From Diplonema japonicum (lineage: Eukaryota; Euglenozoa; Diplonemea; Diplonemida; Diplonemidae): a stretch of 64,000 nucleotides of DNA. Below the pieces are notes generated by a model. That model worked only from the letters and a program-made list of their open reading frames with translations, had not been told where the DNA came from and made no database searches. The stretch is from contig OZ025674.1 in the NCBI GenBank assembly GCA_964019335.1, forward strand, positions 186,001 through 250,000, in the 5' to 3' direction. Both the position numbers and the translations under genes were made by a program. Below, in pieces: positions 50,274 to 61,200 of this stretch (positions are counted from its first letter, which is position 1; each line of letters begins with the position of its first letter).

Positions 50274-50576
50274 ATGGCGACACCTGAGGCACCGAATGCC
50301 ACGTTGACTGAACCTGTGGAAGGGGGTGGTGACAGCGATGGTATCCCGTGGTATTACGTGGTTGCTCCTTTGCTGTGCTTGTTGTGCATTTGTCTGGGAT
50401 TAATCATTATTTGGTGTCGGTCGGGACGGACCCGGCAAGGCGTTCACCCTGTCTTCAGCAGTGACATATGCAAAGCGGAGAATGAAACAGAAATTGGTAA
50501 GATAGCTGATGTGCCTCCGATCTTTACTTTTTCGCCGCCTTCAGAAAACGCTCGTGATGATAATAATAGTGAGTGA
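50274..50576 (+). CDS. Small single-pass membrane protein
   Basis: 100 aa. Short extracellular-type N-terminus with an NAT sequon, one helix (YVVAPLLCLLCICLGLIIIW, residues ~28-47), then a basic stop-transfer (CRSGRTRQ) and an acidic Ser/Pro tail. This is type III-like topology, since no cleavable signal is present. No recognised family. It follows the previous gene by about 100 nt containing T- and A-runs. Confidence 0.5.
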   Translation: MATPEAPNATLTEPVEGGGDSDGIPWYYVVAPLLCLLCICLGLIIIWCRSGRTRQGVHPVFSSDICKAENETEIGKIADVPPIFTFSPPSENARDDNNSE

Positions 50577-51093
50577 GATACATAGAGAGAGAGAGAGAGA
50601 GCGAGAATCGTGTTTTTTCAAACACGAATAAAATTTCTTTACTAGAAAACTATCTCGTTGGCCCTTTTTTTAAATGTCGTTTCTTTTTTTTATTTTTTAT
50701 TTTTTTTATTGTTACAAATATTTTTATCTTTTTTCAAAAAGGAAAAAAAAAAAAAAAAATATGATTTTGTAACTTGTGTGCCGAGCAAAAAAAAAAAGAG
50801 GAAACTTTCGCACGTTTTTTAAAAAACCTTTTCTTTTTTTTCTTCTTTTTTTTTGCTCGTGCGAGCAAAAAGACAGATAGTCATAAAGAATCATTATTTT
50901 TTTATATGTGGTAAACCCCTATCGTTTTGAGTAAGAGGGGGGTGGGGGGGGGGGGGGGCAAAAGGTAAAAAAAAGATCCACAGAAGTAAAATCCTTACTC
51001 GGCACAAAAGAGAAAAAAAAATAATAATAATGCAAGTTTATATTGTTATTTAACCACACGCATTTGAATTATTATTAAAATTTTCCGTAGTTT
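50577..51093. other. Spacer with short palindrome
   Basis: A short (AG)n run, homopolymers, and a perfect hairpin TTTTGCTCG-TG-CGAGCAAAA at 50851-50870. No gene. Confidence 0.5.
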
Positions 51094-51097
51094 TTAA

Positions 51098-52389
51098 CCA
51101 CTAAAGGACCGGGGGTTTTGGCGAAAAAAGTGCCAAGGACCGTCTATTTACGAACCCGGAAAAAAAAAATGCGAGAGTTTAACCATAGGAAAGTACACTA
51201 TACCCTTTAAAAAGCACGTGACCCAGGGGGTAAAAAAAACAGTTTATTTTTCATGCAGGGGGGCTTGCTTAGTGTTCATACGGGGTCGGGAGAGGAAATA
51301 TACGACAAAGTACTGAGCATCACGAGCGACCTTGCTCAACCCCCCACTTTTTTTTTTCCCCACAGATGTCGATTTTCTTCCAACATTGGGTCCTGGCGGA
51401 CGCTGGAGCCTTTGAGGTTTTTTTTTTTCAAGCGTCCCCAGAATTGTCGTCAGGGTAGTCATTTTTTGTATGAAAAATCTCAAAGCACTCAGGGCACAGG
51501 GCAACATTGCACGTTTTGCAGGTGTAAAATTGTTTTTTTTTTTGATTTTTGGCACAGCTTTGAGGTGAATTTCATACTATAGGCAAAGTCGTAGAGATTA
51601 AAGGCAAAACTATAGGCGAAGCCGAAAAGGTTAACACGGGTTTAGTACGGCCGTGCCACAAGAGGAACCGGATGCTGTCCAGAGTACACCTTAAAGCCAT
51701 AGCGCTTGCGTTTAGCTGTCGAAAAACGCTGTGCTTAAGGCGGGAGAAGGAGCGAATCAATGCTCAGCCCTTGACCGGGGGTGGTATGCAGCTTTCCAGC
51801 TGGGGGAGTCCGGGAATGCAGCATCTCCACTTTTGATAGTGTCCCGTTGCCCTGTGAGCCAAAGTGGACACAACATATCTCTTCCTTTGTAGGCCAGCAG
51901 TCCTTGACGCCCGCCCTGCAGACTTCGTCCATCAAGGCGGGCAGAACCCAGACGGCGATCCAGGTGTTCAGTTGTACCACGTCTGCGTCGAATGTGGTGC
52001 CCTTGGATGTGGCATACACCTTCGAACAGCTGATAATGGACCTCAGCAAGCTGTTTGTGATAAACAAACAGAAGAGTTGTAGCCTATCCATGTTGCTGTT
52101 CGATGTTGCTGGACCCCTGTACCCATGTCACTTCCCCCAGCGCACACCACCCTCATCTGAGGTGGTGCTGGAGTTGGAAGAAGCACTTCAGAAGCTGCTC
52201 TCAAGTACTAAGTACAAAAGGACACCAAGCAACCCCCTTGGGGACGGGTTTTTGTGTTTGTTCTTCGCGCAAAAGGGTATTTCAAATAAAAAAAAATCGC
52301 GGAACAATGGGTCTTAGTAAAGTCCAAAGTGTCACATAGAAAAGATAATTTTTCTTAAGGACACATATGTCCTCATGGTCCTTTAGTGG
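51098..52389 (-). mobile_element. Decayed piggyBac-like DNA transposon
   Basis: Ends CCACTAAAGGACC and its exact reverse complement, flanked on both sides by TTAA (51094-51097 and 52390-52393), the target duplication diagnostic of piggyBac. Length 1,292 bp, about half an autonomous element. Transposase remnants lie on the - strand. Confidence 0.85.
51428..52260 (-). pseudogene. piggyBac-like transposase remnant
   Basis: Reading the - strand from the high-coordinate end: GPATSNSNMDRLQLFCLF then ITNSLLRSI (the usual start of the N-terminal block), then LNTWIAVWVLPALMDEV and KDCWPTK (the conserved helix followed by the YWS position). After large losses, the C-terminal zinc-binding block reads FYTCKTCNVALCPECFEIFH up to a stop at 51428-51430. 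The pieces lie in different frames, interrupted by stops and an A-run frameshift near 51535. Most of the catalytic DDD region seems deleted, so it cannot encode an active transposase. Boundaries approximate. Confidence 0.75.
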
Positions 52390-52496
52390 TTAAAAGCAAT
52401 AAATTTTCAAATGTACAAATTGATGTGAGCAAAGTAAAAAATCTTTGTTATGCGTTTCAAACCTCTTTTTAAAAAAAAAAAAAGAAATGCGGTAAA

Positions 52497-52717
52497 CATA
52501 GCCTACACGTTATACCGATACCAATCAGGTATTTTAATCAGTTCGGGTATTTAAATAGTGCAAAATTGGCCTGGGCGCAGAGGTCCTCTGTACCCCCGCA
52601 GATGTCGAGATGGGTTCGGGTCGATAAAATTAAAAATTGAACATGGTCATGGTAAAAATAATGAATTTGATACCGGGTATTTAAAAAATATCAATTTGGT
52701 AACGTTATGCTTGCGTT
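52497..52717. mobile_element. Deleted copy of the 5.2-kb TIR element
   Basis: The left ~125 bp (CATAGCCTACACGTTATACC onward) match 5180-5305 with few changes. The right part (GATACCGGGTATTT...ACGTTATGCTTGCGTT) matches about 6750-6800. The ~1.4-kb interior and the final right inverted repeat are missing. It lies ~100 bp from the piggyBac remnant. Confidence 0.75.
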
Positions 52718-52978
52718 GTAAAATAAGAAAAATAAAAAGATAAAAACTGCAAAGTGCACCACCAAACATCCCCCCCCCCCGTCTTTCTCACTTTTCCCTT
52801 TTCCCCATTGGAGTAGTTACTTTCCGTCCCGCCTCCCTTCCCCCTTTCTTCAAGCCTCATCTGTAACAAACTTCTTTCTCTTTTTTATGCTCGAGAAGTA
52901 CCCGCTCTGTTGTAAAAAAAGAACTTTTCAAAAAAAAAAAAAAAAAAAAAGAGAATTTCAACAAAAAAAAAATGAAAC

Positions 52979-54571
52979 ATGAGTGAGATAAGTGTAGAAA
53001 AGTCCGAACCCGTCGAGCAGGCTGTGGAGGGTGTTGAGGGCTATCAGAACGATGCTGACGACACCACAGTACGGGCGGCCCTTACGTCTGGTGAATGGAT
53101 ACGACTGATAGAACCGGGCAGCAAGAAGTTTTACTACTATTCTGCCGAGAGCGGGCTCTCTGTGTGGAACCTGAAGGAAGAGCTAGCCAAACGCCAGCGG
53201 GCCAAAGCAGACCCTGCCGTCGAACGAGCCATCAAAAGCGGTGAATGGAAGCAGGCCTTCGACACCGATAGCAAGCAGCCTTACTTCTTTCACGTTAAAA
53301 CGAGAAAAGTGTGCTGGGAGCTAACCCCCGAGGACATCGTACTGCCCAGCGAGCAGGGAGACGTTGACGACAAACCAAGCGAAGGTGATGGTGGTGAAGA
53401 AGAACAAGAAGAAGACATTCCTCCGCCCTTACCCGATTTCGATGTTTCCCTTCCAGGATCCGAGCGAGCGAAGGCCGCACTGGACGACGGGAGCTGGACC
53501 TATGGGATCGATAGGTTGAAACTGGGGTACTTCCGCGAGAGGCACACAGGCAGAACGGTTCGAGACCTGCGTGCAGAGATGGCACAGCTGGAGGCGGAGG
53601 AACGCTTCGCCAAGATGCTCGAAGAACAGGACGTGCTCGATGAGCTGCAGCTCCTGGAGGCCATCAACTTGGAAGAGGCTTCAGAAGCAGAAACACAACA
53701 ACCTGAAGACACACCAAAGGAACCCGAACAAGGAGAAGAACCCACACACACCGAGGAGCCTTCTGTAGCACCGAGCGAATCGATGCCACCCGCACCCCTT
53801 GAGGACAAGCAACCTGTAAAGTTGGAAGAACTTGACCCCCCAGAGTACCCTGAAGAGTCTGCTGCATGGGAGGCTGTGCCGGTTGAACTCAAAAACAGAC
53901 CTGCAGTGGAAAAGACAGTCGAGTGGGAACCGAAAATAATGGTGCCTGACTTCAGCAAGCTTCCTAAAGGTGAGGTGGCAAACCCTATGAAGGCGGTCGA
54001 TGATCTACGTGCGATGGCGCTGGAGATGGCGGAGGAGGAGGCGGAGCTGGACTTCAAACCGGGGTACATGAAGAAGAGAGAGCGTGCAAAGTACAGTGCG
54101 AAGGAGAAGTGGGCCGGCATCACGTTTGCAACAGAGGACATGGGCGCTGCCATGGAGGTCGCGAAGCAGAGAACAGAGTTGAGAGAGAAAGTAGAAGGCC
54201 AGCTTGTGGAATTGAAGGAAGAGCACGGCAGGATGGCCGAAGAAATTTCTGCACGAACCTTGGAGCCTCCTGTGGCACCGCCACCACCCTCGAACCCCAT
54301 TCTGGATCAGCTCCCTCCTGGCGATCCTTCTTTGATACCACCCTCTGGAGCGTCGCCCCGCTTCTCTAACCCCCTCCCTCCTCCTTACCAAACTGTGCCT
54401 TTCCAGGGATTCACGGCACCCCCTCCTTATGAGGGTGACTCATTCATGCTGCCGCCTGACAGACCGGCATCGCCCACGAAGTCACCTGTGGTAGGGCTGA
54501 AGTGGGTCCCGACTGCGAAGCGAAGACGTTTTGTTGCGAACGATACTCCTCTAGACTTTGTATCTGTGTAA
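52979..54571 (+). CDS. Protein with three WW-like repeats and a Pro-rich tail
   Basis: 530 aa, single exon; the ATG at 52972 meets a stop at once, so 52979 is the start. Three similar modules: SGEWIRLIEPGSKKFYYYS...SVW (residues ~36-63), SGEWKQAFDTDSKQPYFFH...VCW (~88-114) and DGSWTYGIDRLKLGYFRERHTG (~168-189). The first two have the two aromatic anchors of WW domains; the third has lost the second Trp. WW domains bind Pro-rich ligands; its own tail (~430-505) is rich in PPPP/PPY-like stretches (PPPYQ, PPPYE), so self- or paralogue binding is conceivable. The middle is Glu-rich. Architecture is reminiscent of splicing or cytoskeletal WW adaptors, with no specific match. Confidence 0.75.
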   Translation: MSEISVEKSEPVEQAVEGVEGYQNDADDTTVRAALTSGEWIRLIEPGSKKFYYYSAESGLSVWNLKEELAKRQRAKADPAVERAIKSGEWKQAFDTDSKQPYFFHVKTRKVCWELTPEDIVLPSEQGDVDDKPSEGDGGEEEQEEDIPPPLPDFDVSLPGSERAKAALDDGSWTYGIDRLKLGYFRERHTGRTVRDLRAEMAQLEAEERFAKMLEEQDVLDELQLLEAINLEEASEAETQQPEDTPKEPEQGEEPTHTEEPSVAPSESMPPAPLEDKQPVKLEELDPPEYPEESAAWEAVPVELKNRPAVEKTVEWEPKIMVPDFSKLPKGEVANPMKAVDDLRAMALEMAEEEAELDFKPGYMKKRERAKYSAKEKWAGITFATEDMGAAMEVAKQRTELREKVEGQLVELKEEHGRMAEEISARTLEPPVAPPPPSNPILDQLPPGDPSLIPPSGASPRFSNPLPPPYQTVPFQGFTAPPPYEGDSFMLPPDRPASPTKSPVVGLKWVPTAKRRRFVANDTPLDFVSV

Positions 54572-54960
54572 TGTGTTACGCCCCATACCTCTAAAACCCC
54601 GTCTGGTCAATCCTGAACTTGCTTTAAGGGGCAATTCTCAGGAGAGGACCCCCCTTTCAACTTTCTACCTCGGAAAAACCAATTGTCAAGAGAAACAGAT
54701 CGTTTTTTCAATCATTGAAGAGAGCCGCGAAACGAGTTCATTGCGGCCCTTGCCTTGAAGAACAGCAATATTCTGTGTCCTCCTAACGGAAGGGGTACCA
54801 GGGGTACCAGACGGGTTTTAGAGATAACAGGGTGCCAAAAAAAAAAAAAAAAAAAAAGAATAGGGGCGATTATTTCCCCCCTCTCCAGTATAGTTCATAG
54901 TTTGTATACTTTTGTTTTGTTTGTTTTTGTCTCTATTTTATTTTTTTCCCTTGTTCTCGC
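54572..54960. other. Intergenic spacer, mostly non-repetitive
   Basis: Unusually free of homopolymers up to ~54836; includes a tandem GGGGTACCA (54791-54808) and an A-run at 54838-54858. No frame supported. Confidence 0.4.
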
Positions 54961-55004
54961 TTTTTGCCTCTTCTCAGCAGCAATGGTTCATCCCTTCAGG
55001 GCTC

Positions 55005-55223
55005 ATGTCGGCTTCATCTCTCATCCCGCGAGAAGCCACAGAACCCACCACGCCTTACGACACCTTAGTAGAAAAGCTCGAGGAAGTCGAACAGCTGCCT
55101 GTAGACTACAGCATGGGAGACAGGTGGCTGCGTGAGGCTGGATTAGAGCCCGATGACGAGGCTGTGCGGGTGTTCTGTCACGCGATAGGGGTCCTCGTGC
55201 ACAAGGGTAGAGCAAGTGAGTAG
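55005..55223 (+). CDS. Small acidic hypothetical protein
   Basis: 72 aa from ATG 55005, which lies after a pyrimidine tract and TTCTCAGCAG (an acceptor-like site at 54971-54980). Amphipathic helical composition (DTLVEKLEEVEQL..., GDRWLREAGLEPDDEAV). No recognised domain. The last codons contain GTGAGT and the gap ends CATAG, so it could instead splice onward: to a stop after HPTP, or, using GTGCAC, into the following giant gene. I prefer a separate gene because the giant has its own start and hydrophobic leader. Confidence 0.45.
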   Translation: MSASSLIPREATEPTTPYDTLVEKLEEVEQLPVDYSMGDRWLREAGLEPDDEAVRVFCHAIGVLVHKGRASE

Positions 55224-55254
55224 CGTTTTCTTCGTTTTTATTGTTCTGGAAACC

Positions 55255-55275
55255 TTTTGTATCTATTCACCATAG
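55255..55275 (+). promoter_or_regulatory. Candidate (trans-)splice acceptor
   Basis: Pyrimidine-rich TTTTGTATCTATTCACCATAG, 24 nt before the ATG at 55300 of the giant Cys-rich gene. Confidence 0.35.
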
Positions 55276-55299
55276 GTCACCCCACCCCATGACCATCAC

Positions 55300-58200
55300 A
55301 TGGCAGGCCTTGTGTCTCTGGTCGTATTCTCGCTGGCCTACTGCCCTTATAATGACCTCACCACGCCGCCTGCTGCAGTATCCTCAGGCGTGAACTGCAG
55401 TACCGATGGGGATGTGGCTGAAGGAGCTACTTGTAACCATGTTGTCGAAGGCTACACGTGCAACACTGTGACGTGTGCTTCTTCTGTGTGGTCTGGCACG
55501 GCGCCTTGTGTAGGTGACACGTGCTCAGGAGGGCCTGCTGTTGCGTCAACTGGAGTCGACTACACTAGCTGCAACAGGAAAACGACGGGAGAATACTGCG
55601 ATCTCAGTTGCCTTGCAGGGTACAAAAAGGTGGACGGGGCGCTGTTCATCCTCACCTGCATTGGTACCAAGTACAGCGACATCAGTGGTGTCGTGTGCCT
55701 CCCTGTGTGCGCTACTCTGTCTGACCAAGGTCCGATGCACGATGAGTTATCATGTGCCGGGCTTGTGGAAGGTGCGACTTGCAACGTGCGATGCGCTACA
55801 GGATATACAGGCGGCACTGCACTGTACGTCTGCACCACTGGCGGGCAGGAACCTGTTCTATCTAGCGGACAAGCGAACCCTGTCTGCAACGCAAACTCGT
55901 GTAACGCTGTGGCCCTGCCCGTGGAAGCTGCCAACTATACGTCTTGCTTTTCCCTCTCCACGGGAAGTGTCTGTACCCCGACGTGTGTTGCGGGCTACAG
56001 CCAGTCTCTCGGTGGCTCCTTTCCCCTTACCTGCGACCCAAACGGCGTGTTCGACGACAGCAGTGGGATTGTGTGTCTCCCCAACCCCTGCAGTCTCGGG
56101 GCGTCAAACGCCTCGCCCAACGTAAACTACACGCAGTGCAACAAGCTATCGTCGGGGGACAGCTGCACCCCGTCATGCACATCCGGCTTCATCACCACTA
56201 GCCCTGCCAGCTTCAGCCTCGTGTGTGTCGGCAACATCTACACCGACACCTCCAACATGGCGTGCGAAGCTGCTGACATATGCCAAGCACCCCGAAACCC
56301 AGATCCCAACGCAAACTACGCGCCTTGTAGCAACGTACTGGAGGGGAGCCCATGCATACCCACCTGCAAGCCTGGGTATGAGAGGACACTCACGCCCTTC
56401 ACGTTGGTTTGTGATGGTGGTGGAGTGTACGATGACCCTGGCAGCTGTGTGCCTGTAGCATGTGTCGGTGGCGTAGTGAACCCAGCAATGCATGTCGACT
56501 ACACACCATGTACTAGGCTGAGGAGCGGTAGCGTGTGTGAACCTGAGTGCATGGAAGGGTACGTGAAAGAAGACAGTACTGGGTTCACTCTTCAATGTCC
56601 AGGGGGCGTCTTCACCGACTACTCGGGGACACTGTGTGTGGTGGCCAACTGCAGTGTGCCGAGAAACCCACACCCTCTTGCTGACTACAGTACCTGTATA
56701 GGCCTCCGGACAGGCCAATCATGCTCGCCTGTTTGTACTCCTGGATATGACACTGTTGGCGTAGCGCCATTTGACATGACTTGCGACGCTAAAGATGGAA
56801 GCTATTCCGACGAGTCGGGTCTGTCATGTGTTGGGCTGCCGTGCACGAAAGGCCCATCGAGCTCTGCAATGAGTGCTTCCTACGACACATGCAATGACCT
56901 GGTATCGGGGGAGTTATGTGTGCCCAGCTGTCTGAAGGGCTTCACATTAGTGTCGGCTGACCCGTTCAACATAACATGCGTCGATGGAAGCTACGCAGAT
57001 GCGTCGCATGTGGTTTGCGAGGCAACGTTGTGTGCGCTTGGTGCCTCGAACCCCACAAAGGATGTGAACTACACAGTGTGCATGGAGCGCTCGACGGGAG
57101 ATGTCTGTACACCGACGTGTAGAAACGGGTTCTCGGTTCCACAAGGTGTTGTAGTACGCGCCGTCGAGCTACTGTGTGACGAAGGAGCGTTCCTGGACAC
57201 CTCTGGCGTGACGTGCGAGAGCGGGCTGTGCACTGCAGGCCCTGTGGCACCGTCGCCCAACGTGGATTACTCGCCTTGCAGCTCAAAGCGGTCAGGTGAG
57301 ACGTGTGATCCAACTTGCCTCTTGGGCTTCAGTATCGACGGCACCAGCAACGCCTTCGAGCTGACCTGCGACGGCCTGCTTTACGAAGACCATGCGGACA
57401 TCGTGTGTGCGCCTGAGGCGTGTGGCAACGGCCCCACGAACCCCAACGCTTTGGTGAACTATACCACATGCAACTCCTTAAGATCTGGTGACACGTGCTC
57501 GCCTGACTGCAACTTAGGCTACGTCCCTTTCACAGGCAATCCATTTGTTTTGACATGTGTGGGCGGGCGGTACACAGACAAGTCGGGGAGGACCTGCCGG
57601 CCGACACCCTGCAGTACACCAGTTAACCCCAGCCTCAATGTGAACTACACGTCATGCACGGGGCTGAGCACCGGGGGTTCGTGCACGCCGCTCTGCGACA
57701 AGGGGTTCACCAAGGTGTCAGGCACTGGCTTTGTAGTGGACTGCGGGATCAGTGGGAGCTATATGGATGAGTCAGGTGTTCTATGTGAAGCCAACTTGTG
57801 TTCACATGGCCCAGCGGACCCGACTCCCCTTTTGGACTACACATCGTGCAACTCCAAAGTCTCAGGTGAGGTGTGTGCCCCGACGTGTCCCGACGCCTAC
57901 GACATGAGCACCAGCGGCTCTTTCAAGCTTGCGTGTGTTGAACGGCAATACGAAGACCTGTCCAATGTAACATGTATCCCTGCAGCATGCAACAGTGTAA
58001 AGCAAGCAAGGTCGCATGTGAACTATTCAACGTGTGATGCTAAAGCTAGCGGGACCACGTGCACCCCCACGTGTATGCATGGGTACCGTGTGTCTTCGCA
58101 AACCACCGACATGGTCATATCCTGCACTAGGAGTGACCGCTCATATGAAGACACCTCAGCAACTGTCTGCACGGAGGGCACTTGTCGGCAGGGCCCTCGT

Positions 58201-61200
58201 ACCCCGAGTCCCAACGTCGTGTATGCTGACTGCGACCTTCTGAATACAGGCGCTGTGTGCACATTGTCATGCGCTGAAGGCTACGACGCTAACACATTCA
58301 CTCCCTTTGTGCTGCTGTGTGATGACGAAAGGTACATTGACACCTCTGGTATCGTGTGCACACCACAGGTGTGTTCTGGTGGACCATCGAACCCTGCGCC
58401 ACACGCTGACTATTCATCTTGCACTGCGCTCAGAACATCCGAAACATGTAAACCGACATGTGCACAGGGCACCTTGCAGTCCTCAGGTGCGCCGTTCGTA
58501 GTGTCCTGTGCTGGTGGCACATACATAGACACCTCAGGCATAGCATGCGAACCTTTTAGCTGTGCGAATGGACCAAGCAACCCTGGGCAAGACATTGACT
58601 ACACGTCTTGCAACGCCAAGCGCACTGGTGACACTTGTATTCCCACGTGCAGGGGTGGTACGATACCCATCGCCGGTAGCTCGTTCTCTCTCGTGTGCAT
58701 CAACGACACCTATTCTGATGTGTCGGGGCTCATGTGCACTACGTATAATGGAGAGTGTGTGCAGCACGGTGAAAAATGTGCCGTTGCTGGGCAGTCTTGC
58801 ACGGATCCATCTAGTGCACCCAATGATTGGATGTGTGAGTGCGTTGCTCCATACAGTGGCACTCCTATGACTATGGGTCATGCCACCTGCTTTCTTGATG
58901 AGTGCACTGCGACATGCGCTACTTGTGCTGGCTCCGCATGCCCCGCTGCGCAGCACTGCGTCGACTCCGACATGGACGTAGAGGCGACCGCTGACTGGAA
59001 GTGCGTGTGTCTCTCCCCGGCAATGGGCTCGGAGACAGCAGCCGCTGCTGTGTGTATCCTCGATGAGTGCACCCAAACACGTTCCAGGATAATGTGCCTG
59101 AGTTCCGGGCAGGCATGCCACGACCCCGACCTCACGAGCACAGACAACTGGTTGTGTCGGTGTGTTGACCCTGCCATTGGTGAGGCAGTGGGGGCGCCAG
59201 CTGGGTGCGCATACCCCGGTGAGTGCGCGGCTAACAGCGTCGTGTGTACGCAGGCAGGACAGACATGTGTCGACCCCAGCGAGCTTGCTGACGACTGGAA
59301 GTGTGACTGCGTACTTCCGGAAACGGGCACGTCTCGTGTTGGTGCGCCCGCGTCGTGTGCTATGGATGAGTGCTCGCCAGATCCATGCGGCGCCAGGCAG
59401 ACATGCATTGACCCCAACACATCCATAGCAAGCAGTAATGACTATATTTGCTCGTGCCCCACTCCTGTGGTAAACAGCTCCATTGGTAGCAAGGCCACGT
59501 GCATGGAGGACGAGTGCATCGTGCACGCTGCAATTTGCAGCGATGTTGGGCAGCGATGTGTGGATGAAAACCGGCTCACTTACGATGATTGGGAATGTCG
59601 CTGCGCTGGCTCGGGCGTTGGTTCTGCCATCGCAGGTATGGCAACGTGTGCTTACTCAGGCGAATGTGAGACAAAGGCACATATATGCACCTCGCAAGGG
59701 CAGTTTTGCCAGAACCCGAACACTGCTGTTGCAAACGGTTGGACTTGCAACTGTATGGACACGGCCCTCGGGCATGCAGTCGCTCAAGCAGCCACATGCG
59801 AACTTGACGAATGCACCGCTTCGTGCCCCACATGTGCGAATGACACCTGTTCCTCTGCCAGCCAAGCTTGTATCGATCCAAAGAAGGGGTCGACCACTCT
59901 GAACGACTGGATGTGTGCGTGCCAGATACCCACGAAAGGCACTGCAGTAACGGCAGTGGCTCTGTGTGAATATGATGAGTGCACTCAGCATGCATATCTT
60001 TGCGAGGCGGCTGGCCAGCTTTGTGAGGACTTCAATACATCAATTACAAGCTTGAACACTTGGCAGTGCGTATGCAAGCCGCCGAAGGTTGGTGCAGAGT
60101 TTGGCAAGCTGGCAGATTGCAGGTTTTCTGGGGAATGCGTTGCCAACCACAAAACGTGCACCGATGTAGGCCAGACGTGCGTAGACCCGTCGAGCACGAC
60201 ACTTAATGACTGGCGGTGTGAGTGCCTTCCTCCTCAAAGTGGGCCCAACAGCACAGCTTCGCCCGCATCATGTATCTTGGATGAGTGTCTGACGAATACC
60301 TGCGGCCCCTTTCAGGCATGCACAGACACCAACACATCGATTACTTCCAGCGGCGATTTTTACTGCAACTGCACTATCGGGGAGGGCTCTGCTGTTGGTG
60401 GTGCTGCTGTTTGCATTTTAGACGAATGTGCTAATGTCGAAAACCTTATGACATGCATAAATGCGGGACAAGAGTGCGTGGACGAAACACCTGTGGCCAC
60501 GAGCACGAACGACTGGATGTGCAGATGCATGCACAACGTTAGTGGTGAAGCCGTTGCAAGGGCCGCTACTTGCGCCTATGTCGGCGAGTGCATTCTGCAG
60601 CACACCACCTGTCAACCTGGGCAGACTTGTATTGACCCTAACATCTCAGTTACGGGTGACTGGTCTTGCGTTGGTGGACACTTTGATGAATGTAGTGTGC
60701 ACTTGTCTCTATGTTCTAAAAGCGACCAAGGTTGCGTTGACCCCAACCCCACTGTGTCGTCCCTCGACGACTGGGAATGTGAGTGCGTGTTACCTCTCAC
60801 AGGGACTGCCCTGAAGTCTGTGGCCACATGCGGCAGAGATGAATGCATGTCTTCCGGTCTTTTGTGCGCACAGAAGTTGCAGTCTTGCGTCGACCCCGAC
60901 CCGACTGAAGCATCTCTCGACGACTGGCAGTGTGAGTGCATCCCACCTGCTGTCGGTTCACCGGGCATCGGGAGCCACGCCAACTGTGCATTAGATGAGT
61001 GTGCTGGGAATACTGTGTGCTCGCAACACGGGCAGATGTGTGCCGACCCTGTACCCGACCCGATAAACACGGGGGACTGGCAGTGCAGCTGCGGTGCTCA
61101 CAGTGTGGGCTCTCCAGCAACCGCATCGCCAGCCATATGCACCCCCATGTGTACTGCTGGAGAGAAGCATGGCTACAACGTCTCATGCCCCAGCGGCCAG

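Noticed and set aside
51781..52317. 178-aa + strand frame inside the piggyBac element
   Set aside because: The conserved transposase blocks read on the opposite strand; this is their shadow.
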